The notes below the pieces were generated by a model, which made no database searches, was not told the origin of the DNA, and was given only the letters and a program-made list of their open reading frames with translations. Below are positions 11,885 through 21,500 of a stretch of DNA of 55,216 bases, piece after piece. Positions within the stretch are counted from its first letter, which is position 1. Every line of letters begins with the position of its first letter. Source of the DNA: Branchiostoma floridae. Taxonomy: Eukaryota > Chordata > Leptocardii > Amphioxiformes > Branchiostomatidae. Position numbers and translations under genes: made by a program. Where the stretch lies: positions 20,201,002-20,256,217 of the forward strand of contig NC_049990.1 in assembly GCF_000003815.2 (NCBI RefSeq), given 5' to 3'.

Positions 11885-12090
11885 CGATAAACGTCAGTGG
11901 GGTAGTGCGGCGCAATGGCATGGTGTTTGGTCCGTAACCCAGAGGTGTTGGGTTAAAATCCGTTTATGTGCTGTTTATATCCGACCTAGTACCCTTGGAA
12001 AAGACACTTCACACGACGTTTTTCACTTCTCTTTGTAGTAAATGAGTACCTACCTTCGGGCTGAAGATATCATCCTTCGCAGGGTTGGCT
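11885..12090 (+). mobile_element. Degraded tRNA-derived SINE-like repeat
   Basis: A GTGCGGCGCAATGGCATGG head is followed by a degenerate B-box-like GGTTAAAATCC and the SINE body block ACCCTTGGAAAAGACACTTC and ACACGACGTTTTTCACTTC. The same body blocks are better preserved at 29908-30150 and 52501-52690. Confidence 0.5.
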
Positions 12091-12479
12091 TTTTTAGGAG
12101 AGGGGGGGAGGTCGCGATTTTTAACGTTGGCTAGGTTCCTTATGCCGAGACAGGGAGTTTGCTGATGAAGGTAGTTTGTCGTGGAAACAGTTTTGCCCCG
12201 CCTAAAACACTTTTTTTTCTGAACAACAAAAGCTATCTACCATCCTAAAATCATAAGCACAGGCGGTCCAGAACACCAGATGCAGAGAAAAAGGCCTGTA
12301 GTACCCACCAAAACCTGTAGGAAGGCCATTATCAGATGTGTGCTTCGTTTCTCAACACCTACTTCATACAACACACAAAAAGTATCATAAACATCCACCC
12401 ACAGCACCTCGAGTTATTTTGTACACTTGACACAGTCATGTAGCCAACCAGACAGAAAACCACAAAACCTTCGTGATAA

Positions 12480-12736
12480 TTGTAATGAGACAGATTAAAT
12501 GACAGAAAAGATAGCAAACCCATGTCCAAGCCTGGTAGTTACATGTATTAGGCAGCACCTAGATGATCTATCTCACACGATAGGTCACAAAGTTTCGGTC
12601 ATTGCGTACAAAACAACCTGTTAGTCCGCTCTCCCAGCTTTGGAACTTTCCGCGTTCCGTCAGACGACTTTTATTCAGGAGACGCGCTCGGAAACAACAA
12701 AAACAGCAACAACAACTATAGAAAACAAAGACGCAA
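12480..12736 (+). promoter_or_regulatory. Duplicated promoter/5'UTR block before the broken first exon C'
   Basis: This stretch aligns throughout with 15293-15544, the sequence just upstream of the intact copy C start. Shared blocks include GATGACAGAAAAGATAGCAA (one base differs), CAGCTTTGGAA, CTGTCAGACGAC-like and a CAACAACAACAACTCTAGAA-like run. It is a segmental copy of the copy C upstream region. Promoter activity is an inference from position only. Confidence 0.6.
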
Positions 12737-12915
12737 ATGGCGGTAAACATTCCCGGTATCATCGCCATCGTGGTGTTTTATCTTTTGATTCTGGCGGTGG
12801 GGATGTGGGCTGGACGACGAGGGAAAAAGGACGAAAACAGCACCGAGACTAAGAACGCCATGTTGGCGGGCGGGAAGAAATATTGGCACGTTCAACTAAC
12901 TGCTGACACTGGCAG
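12737..12915 (+). pseudogene. Frameshifted duplicate of choline transporter exon 1 (copy C')
   Basis: Starts [20 protein letters not shown] and follows copy C almost exactly through the linker to AMLAGG. A 4-nt insertion (an extra CGGG after GTTGGCGGG) then shifts the frame, so the segment equivalent to [12 protein letters not shown] is lost and the frame ends at a stop near 12919. A GT donor is still present at 12916. No further exons lie between here and copy C exon 1 at 15545, so it is a partial tandem duplication of the 5' end of copy C. It could also act as a cryptic upstream first exon. Confidence 0.85.
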
Positions 12916-13149
12916 GTAGATCTGGGGGGAAAACGATAACAATCAACAGTCAGGTTTAGGAAATGTATCTATATCAGATAAAAAGAGATAACGATAAGGA
13001 CAGTATAAATGTTTGTATACGTACAGGTATAACCACTCTTCCGTTTATCACACAAGATTAGTAAGACCCACATGTTGATGACTGAAATCTCAATGATTCG
13101 TAGACTTTGATAGAACTCTGAAGAATGTACGAGATTTAATCACATGTAT

Positions 13150-13262
13150 CTACTATCAATACCAGTGAAAACAAATATCCGGAAACACAGTCAGACACAC
13201 ACACACATACGGACAGACAGGCAGACACACACAAAACTAAACCCCCATTTTTCATTGAGGTA
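13150..13262 (-). repeat. TCTG-headed dispersed repeat, reversed copy
   Basis: Contains AAATATCCGGAAACACAGTC followed by ACACACAC/GACAGACAGG simple sequence and CCCCATTTTTCATTGAG. It is the reverse of the head region seen at 230-340. Confidence 0.5.
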
Positions 13263-13316
13263 ATTAGAGGTCGATTCATTCAGTAAATGTGAGATAATGA
13301 GTAACGTCGTGTATTA

Positions 13317-13518
13317 ATTAAGGGTTAATGACCCGCCCCGAGGTGTATATGGTGTCATAACGCCTGGCCCTTTGCTGTCACCACCGAATAAAACCACCTC
13401 GTTCGCTTCGCTCACTCGGTGGTTTTATGAGGTGGTTATAGCAAAGGACCAGGCGTTATGACACCATATATACCGAGGAACAGGTGGGTCATTAACCCTA
13501 TTATCATATAGCCTACCC
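13317..13518. mobile_element. Long palindromic element, copy 1 (GGGTTAATGACCCGCC ends)
   Basis: Near-perfect inverted repeat: TTAAGGGTTAATGACCCGCC and GTGTCATAACGCCTGG on the left are answered by CCAGGCGTTATGACACCA and GGTGGGTCATTAACCC on the right. The centre is ACCTCGTTCGCTTCGCTCAC flanked by GGTGGTTTTATGAGGTGGTT-type arms. A second copy lies at 32232-32434 in the opposite orientation, and shared sequence extends to TTATCATATAGCCTACCCA. There is no open frame, so it is a non-autonomous foldback element of unknown class. Confidence 0.8.
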
Positions 13519-14111
13519 ACACTGACCCATTTAAGAGTAGATTAGAGTAGAGTTTCCAGATGAGTAGGAGCGACAAATTCTTTTCTAAAACATACATCTT
13601 TTATTCAGTACATACATTTGAACAGTGAATTTGAACAACATAAAACTTGTACGTGAAATGTATTTCTGTCCCAAGGCTTAAAATAAGAACAAAGTCGATT
13701 CATTATGTTACAAACTGTTGCACGCTCCGTATTTATCCACTCGCCCATTCTCCAGTTTGTCGAGTTCGTTCGTATCAGGCGCTAAATCTCTGCCGCTTTC
13801 CTGAGGTATTCCGGGATCCCTGTGCTTCACAGCTCTTGAGAATCTCGTTCACTACGAACCCAGACACGACTTCTCCGAAGAAAGGTAGCATTTTGGTCCT
13901 CCAGCGCCATGACCGCTACTCAATGGCGGACCGTGGTGTTATTGTTGTCTGAACTTGAATGGGCGGGGTGCAAATAATTTTATTTTCCATTTGCAGTTTA
14001 AATTGGACATGACTTGAAATAGATTTCATTGTCTTAAATATTATAGGTAATTCAATGTTGTTTTAAGAGAGTAAATGTTTTCTTTTAACAAAGAAACACG
14101 CACTACCGATA

Positions 14112-14365
14112 TTAATAGAGGGAGCCATCCCCCCTGCCATGCCTGTACTTATTCCCCTATCTTGGCAGACGGACGATTCCTGGATATCTCATTCTGATTG
14201 GCCAGCGTCATGTTTGTCTGTCCTCTTGATTGGTTTAAACTTTCAAAAGTTTTATCACATATGTGATAATCAAAAATTTAATGCATGGCTGTTACAGCGT
14301 CATAACCAGCATGAAACGGGGCCTTCTGATTGGCCCACGTCCCCTGGCTATATGATAATAAGCGC
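14112..14365 (+). mobile_element. Dispersed element shared with 31692-32030, copy 1
   Basis: The blocks GGGAGCCATCCCCC, CTGTACTTATTCCC, TCTGATTGGCCA, GGGGCCTTCTGATTGG and GGCTATATGATAATA recur in reverse order and orientation at 31692-32030. Repeated TGATTGG motifs give internal symmetry. No coding content. Confidence 0.65.
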
Positions 14366-14774
14366 TGTTTTTAAAAGTTCTGTGTATGGGACTGGTAATT
14401 TCTAGACGAGGGTATTGACCACAAAGTCACCAAATTATATAGTTTCTCTCACAAGTGAATGCCTGTTTGAGTATTGCCTGTACGTAATAGCACAATAAAA
14501 AAAAGTGGAAAACTTGTTGCTGTTTTTTTTTTTTACTTGAAAATAGCCATCTTGTCAACAACATAGCACTGGCAAACATACAGTCAAGCTACTAGTCATG
14601 CGTTTCTAACCTGAATTCACGAAGGATTTGGCATTGTTGTGGGTGCGGGCCGAATAACTGCATTTTTCCCTGCGGCATCATAGCCTTGTTAAGGACAAGC
14701 ACGGATGGGTGCATCTTAACTGCCGTATCATTGTGTTACTCTGCAAGAAGACGTTCAACTCCGGCTATTCTCGA

Positions 14775-14870
14775 CGTGTTGAAAAATGGGGATATAGTTT
14801 GGGGTGTGTCTATATGTCTGTCTGTCCGTGTTTCCAGATTTTTGACCAGCACAAAAATTGGACAAACACA
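14775..14870 (+). repeat. TCTG-headed dispersed repeat, short copy
   Basis: Contains GAAAAATGGGGATATAGTTT, then GTGTGTCTATATGTCTGTC and GTGTTTCCAGATTTTTGACC, the same order as at 265-345. The distal blocks are missing. Confidence 0.5.
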
Positions 14871-15292
14871 GTTAAGTCGAAGTAAAGATAGAGTGCCCAA
14901 GCTCTCAACTGCTTGAACTTTTATACATAAAACAATGACATTGGCAAATAGAGAAAAGAAATCTAACTACCTTCTACTGTCGCATTATAAAGTGCCTATC
15001 GTGGAGCCTTATGGACACCTGCACCAAAACTAACGTATTTTTAATGAGATAAACTCATTCAATCCGATATGCGTTACTTTGATATAGCTTGATAAACTGA
15101 GTGGACTATAGTCTTCTCATAGAAATATTCAATATAGTTTCGTGTCGTTCTTACATTTACAGCGTGTGTCCTCGCTCAAATAAGGCCTAAAAGAGAACCT
15201 AGCGCAAACCTAGCATTTTCGTACACTTACTAGTATTAGCCATGTAGCAAACCGACCTCAAAAAGGGAGCATGACCTTCTCGACAAAGGTAA

Positions 15293-15544
15293 TGAGACAG
15301 ATAAGATGACAGAAAAGATAGCAAACCCTTAGGCCTGGTGATTTACATGTAACAGACACCACCTATACAATTTACGACACGAGAGGTCACAAATAGTGCG
15401 AAACCTGTTCGTCCACTCTCGTAGCGTTACCAGCTTTGGAAATTTCCATTCTGTCAGACGACATTTTCCCACAGTGTGCGCTCGGAGACAACAACAACAA
15501 CAACTCTAGAAAACAGGCGTCTGTTGTGACTGAGACACACAAAA
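15293..15544 (+). promoter_or_regulatory. Presumed promoter/5'UTR of choline transporter copy C
   Basis: Immediately upstream of the copy C start codon and duplicated at 12480-12736. Because the two copies have diverged, the blocks that stay identical are candidate regulatory sites or 5'UTR. No TATA box is obvious. The boundary between promoter and 5'UTR cannot be set without transcripts. Confidence 0.45.
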
Positions 15545-18500
15545 ATGGCGGTAAACATTCCCGGTATCATCGCCATCGTGGTGTTTTATCTCCTGATTCT
15601 GGCGGTGGGAATGTGGGCTGGACGGCGAGGGAAAAAGGACGAGAACAGCACCGAGAGTGAGAACGCCATGTTGGCGGGAAGAAACATCGGCGGGTTCACT
15701 GGACTTCTAACGCTAACAGGTAGGTCTGAGCAGAACAATCAACATAACTTTATCAACTGTATCTATAAACCAAACATTATAACCAAGGAAGACAACGTTA
15801 AGTATAGTGTAAATGTTTAAATGTATACATGTATTTTTCGGTTAACACGCCAAATTGGCAAGCACGTGGTAGGAGTTGAAAGTTCAATCATAAACTAGAA
15901 TGGAACCCAACCGAAGACACTGGTTTCAATCAATTTTGTGTTGTGCCTACTATTAATGCTAGTCAAGGATTAAAGAAAATTGACTGATTAAGGGATGGAT
16001 ATTTAGTATGTGTGTATTGAAGCAGTTTTGAATCGTTTTGACTAAGGGACTGGTAAGTTTTGAAGGGGGCGTTGACCACATGTTGTTTACAGTACAAAAT
16101 CACCAATAGATTCTTTCCTGAATAGTGATTGCTTGAGAATCGCATGTGCGCAATATCAAGACGAAAAAGTAAACAACCAATTGTTTTTTTTTATACATAA
16201 CAACATTATAGCACTATTAGTTTAGAGTTTCTAACTTGAATACATGGAGAATTCGGGCACGTTGTGGGTGCGGGCCGAATAACTGGGTAAAGCTTGCCCT
16301 GCGGCATCATAGTCTTGTAAAGACATGCACGGATGGGTGCATCTGAACTGACTATTATTGTGTTACTCTCCAAGCAGAGAGTCGGCTCCGACGACTCGAC
16401 TGTTTGGGGGAATTTCTGTCAGGCGTTCTATTTCTATTATGTACTGTTTTCTTAGCCTCTATCAGGCTCCGTGGTCTAATTGTACATGTAGAAATTGGAA
16501 ACATAATGTTTCTACTTAGGCTGGAACTCCCCTATCGTACTATTGACATTATTTGTCTAATTTCTACAATTAGACCACCGATCCACGGAATCTTGTAGAG
16601 GCTACTGTATTCTCTATATCTTTTGGCCACGGTGCAAAGTAGAAAGCCCAACAAAAACAACATATCAAATCAACAGGCGCCTCGAGCTGTGTTTGGAGAT
16701 GATTATTGCTTCTTTATGTTGTACAAAGGGCTAGGAATGTTTAGAATGTTGCCAACTCAAGACCTAAGGCCCCCTTTCCACTAGACGGCAATCGCGCTGC
16801 GCTCTCACTGCGACCTAAAAAGGATATGTGTAACCTTCGCTCTCACACTGGGTATATCATACAAAATGTAAAAGTGTGACTGAGGAGACAACAAAACACA
16901 CAAAGTATAAAAAGATTCGTTTCTTTTTTATAGAAGTCGTTGAGCGATCTGTCAAATTATAGGTCGCAGAGAGAGCGCGGCGAGAGCGCCGTCGACGTCC
17001 TAGTGGCAAGGAGGTATAAAGGAAAGTATATCCTTTGGACGCTAGGCCAAGGGCAAGCATGTCAATATGATGTGAGGCTTCGGGGGCATGAAGTCATATT
17101 TTCATATTTCAAAATCACGAAAGCTTTCATGCAAATGGAGACAATCCAAGATACACAAGAGGACTTCAAACTTTGCAACTTAACAATTTTTGGCTTAATA
17201 TAACCCTTGTCCTGCTGGGAATTGTGGTCAATTCAACCCCAACTAACCTGGTTAACTAATCAGATCAGTATAACTTAATCTGTTCTGTGATGCTGCTGTA
17301 GGTTTACCTCAGTAATTAAGCTCCTCACGATTCAACCCCTGGCTGCGAAGAGAGAGTAGTCGGCCCACGCAATAATAATCTAAAAATAGGGGCTAAGACA
17401 AGAGAGGAATAAGGAACTCATAGCATGTTTCATTTGGTACAAAACTAATACATTGTTCGGTTCCGTAGGTCCCTAATATAGAGCGCACGCGTAATCAGAG
17501 TTCCACGACAACATAGCTTCACGAAATGGTTTTAACCTTTACTTGCAACTGGTGTATTGTGTTGTCCTAATGAAATAAGGACTTTATTTGCATAAGTTAT
17601 GCTAGTTGATAATTTCCTCTACCCAAATAACAGACGTACAATATCTATGATAAGAAAGAGGGCTCTAGACGCATTTTCTGATGATTCATGCCGAAGTTTG
17701 CGACACTAATTAATAATGACGCCATTTTGTTTTCGCTACAGCAACATGGGTGGGAGGAGGTTACATCAACGGAACGGCTGAGGTCATCTTTAACCCCAAA
17801 CAGGGTGCGGTGTGGTGTCAGGGTCCTATCGGTTCCTCTCTGGGCCTTATCATCGGTAAGTTCTGTATATTTCACATTTCACAATTCACAAGGAAACTCG
17901 CATTTCCAGGAATTTCTGGACCCTGTCACACCCGTAAAACTTGTCATGTCCGAGTCATGTTCAGGAATGTACGGAAATATCAAGGCTCAGACACACCGGA
18001 TGGGGAACTTCGTGTACACGGTCCAACATGTCAAATTCAACAGGTGTGACATGGCCCAGAAATTCCTGGAAATGTGAGTTTTCTGCAATGCTGTGTATTA
18101 CAACGGGGTCAGTTTTGAAATTGGTTCATGACATAGATACACTTTATAGAGAATCAACTGGCATGACACTTAACATTAAAAAGAACCAAGAATAGATGAG
18201 ATTAGAAAGAGAGCTGTTGTTTAGATAGACAATGTGTGTTGTTGTTGCTGCTGTATACCTCGTATATACATCAAATAACGAACCGTTGTAATGTTTATCC
18301 ATAGGTGGACTGTTTTTCGCCAAGAAATTCCGATCTCAGGGTTACGTCACGATGTTGGACCCCTTCCAGCAGAGATATGGCCGGAGGATGGGGGGACTGC
18401 TGGTCGTCCCGGAACTGTTGGGCGACATCTTCTGGGGTGCTGGCATTCTAGCTGCACTGGGTAAGAAACCTTACACCACATTAAAAACTAGAAATACTAC

Positions 18501-21500
18501 CTGATCTTTGTAAGCAAACGCACACAGGTTTTCCATTTGATTTTTGTCGGGAAAATTTGTAAGATGGTGGCATGATATACATTGTATAAGAGTGAGAATC
18601 ATATGCTATCCCAGACAAGAAGTTTTATTGAAATTCTGTAACTTTGTGGTAGTGCAGCCTTGGAACTACCTAGCCTATATCTAGACCGGAAACAAGATGG
18701 CGCCTGGAAGCTGTCAGAAGGCCAATATGGCGGCGCCCATGAACAAGGACGATTATGAAATTCCACTCTCTATATCAGATGCCAGAAAACACATATACAC
18801 ACGGTTTTAGTGCGCCATTGTGGAATCATGCATGTTTCTACATTTGCCATATTTTATTCTATAAAGAACCATCTTATAAAGTACATGTTACTAGCAACAA
18901 TGAGTGTAACATCCGCGGGGAAATACTAAATTCTGTTTTGCTTTGTTTTTTTCAGGTGCGTCTCTCAGCGTGGTGTTGGACCTGGACCTGGTCGTGTGTG
19001 TTCTCATCTCGGCGGCCATAGCTGTTGTTTACACCCTGTTTGGAGGCTTGTATTCTGTTGTCTACACTGACGTCATCCAACTGTTTTGCATATTTATCGG
19101 CACGGTAAGTAGATTAGCCTCTTCTCTAATTTCAAGGTCCTTATGTGAAATAAATCATTTCTATATTTATAATCAAAATCAGTGATAAATTACCAACATT
19201 AAGTGATTACCATATCAGATTGGCAAGTGTACACATCTATATCTATTCATCTATTTACAGTTAAGGGTATCTGTGTGCATGGGCATTTTATGTGTGTGTG
19301 TGTGTGTGTGTGTGTTTGTGCGTGTGTGTGTGTATTTGTATGCATGTGTATGTATATCTTTGCACGTTCATGAGTACACAATTGCTCGCAGCAAACCATT
19401 TCCAATTTTGTACTCTGACGTTGAACACATCTCCTGTCGTAATGTCTAAAAGCCACCGGTTTATCTTTGTATTTGTTTAAGTTTGTTACAATCTTTGTTT
19501 TCAACCTCTTTTTTCATTGATGTAATCATTTCTGCTTCTATGTACTCGTATGTGATTGTTTATGTGTACTCAAGATGCAATAAAAAACACCGTCTCCTTT
19601 CTCAGTGGCTGTGCGTGCCCTTCGCCCTCACCAACCCTAACGTGTCCAGCATCACGAGTACCCAGCTGACCCGCCTCCTGTACACACCCGTCATCACACC
19701 GGTCAACGCCACGTTAAACATCACCACCTTCCAGGTGTCCAACTCCACGGGCTGGTTCGGGGTCTGGGACAACAGGAGGACCGGCATCTGGATAGACTAC
19801 TTCCTACTCTTGGTAAGTTGTGGTTTATCATTGAGTCTAGTAATCCATCTTCTCCAATTTTCATTTATACTTTGAGATATTCAGCCAAGTCTTGAAGGAT
19901 AATAAAGTTCTTGGTACACAGCCAATTGCAAGTTATAGCTAGTTGCCTAGGCGACGTTTCAGTGAGTCGTTTCTGCCACCCTCCTTAGTGCACTGCAGCC
20001 GAGATGACGGGTTTGTGTGTAATGTCAGTCTCGTTTGTGACCACATTTTTGCCCTGCAGCAACGACATCTAGCTGCAGTTTGCAGTAGAACTAGTCTGAC
20101 CTGTCTTTTACTAGATAACAAAGTTCTTGGTAAACAGCCATGACACATTTGCCTAGCAGATGACTGGGTGTCTGTCTGTCACCTTCCTCTTCGTTTTATG
20201 ACTGGTTTTACTGCAAACTGCAGCTAGGTGTCGCTGCTACAGTATTAATAATGCGGCCCCAAGCGTAACAGAGCACCCCCCTCCCCATTACGGTTCATGA
20301 CTACGGTTGGAGGTAGAATAAGTCGTCAGTATTGCCCTGAAGGTGACAGAACGTCAACAAGCTATATAACGCTTAATTGACTGTATACAAAGAACTGTAT
20401 ACCAACCTGATGAAACTTCATATATTCACGAAATATTACTTGCTAAGTTGAACTGATGATACGGCGTTGATTTTCGTTGAGAAATGATTTTATGTGTAAT
20501 TTTACTTGTAGACTCTTGGAGGAATTCCGTGGCAGGCGTATTTCCAACGTGTTCTGGCGGCCAAGTCTACCAACAACATCCGGGCAATCTCCGTGACTTC
20601 TGGGTTCCTGTGTATGATCATGGCTATCCCGTCATTCCTCATTGGCGCGATTGGAGCTTCCACAGGTGACCTATACTATATCCGTTTTTCCCTTTCAAGT
20701 CTAGCATGGTGTATGCATGGGTCAAGGCATTAGTTAATGTTGTGAATAGCATTCTCTGCAAGCTTAAAATCTACTGCCAGAGCGCGAAAAGAAAACACGG
20801 TTTGGGACGATTCCGAACGTTCTAGTTTTGGACTAGAGTACTTAGAAATAAGCAAGTGTTTCGTGTTTATGTATGAAATTTGAGGCTGTATTTTGCTTTC
20901 AAATGTTTATATATAATGTACGCGATTGGTGGAATTTTGTACCAAAATTGCCAAGAGAAGGGGGTGGCCAGACATGTCACAAACACTATAAACGCCAAAT
21001 GTCAGCTTTTACAAAAGCACTTGTTTATTAGTGTGTTTTTTTTTCGAAATGATGCGAAATACATTAGGCAAGTGGATGTCATCTGCCTACTGTGGTCTTG
21101 AATATACGTGTGAGTACATAGTAGTAATAGATGCTACGCCGCCTTCAGTATTTCTTCATCAAATGCAATGCAATTGCTGCTAACGCCAACAAAGTGTTGG
21201 AAACATCATGAGTTAAAAATAAAATCTAACATGACATTTTGTTACATACATTCCAGACTGGCCCAACACAGCATACGGTAAAGACCCAGCCGTCGCGGGA
21301 GAAGCCAGTCAGATCCTACCCATCATCCTGCAGTACCTGACTCCGACGTGGGTGTCGTTTTTCGGACTCGGTGCCGTGTCCGCTGCCGTCATGTCTTCCG
21401 CTGACTCCTGCATCTTGGCGGCCAGCACTGTGTTCGCCAAGAACGTCTACAAGGAAGTGTTCCGGCCAAAGGTTTGTTCTTACTTTTGGGACAAAACCTA

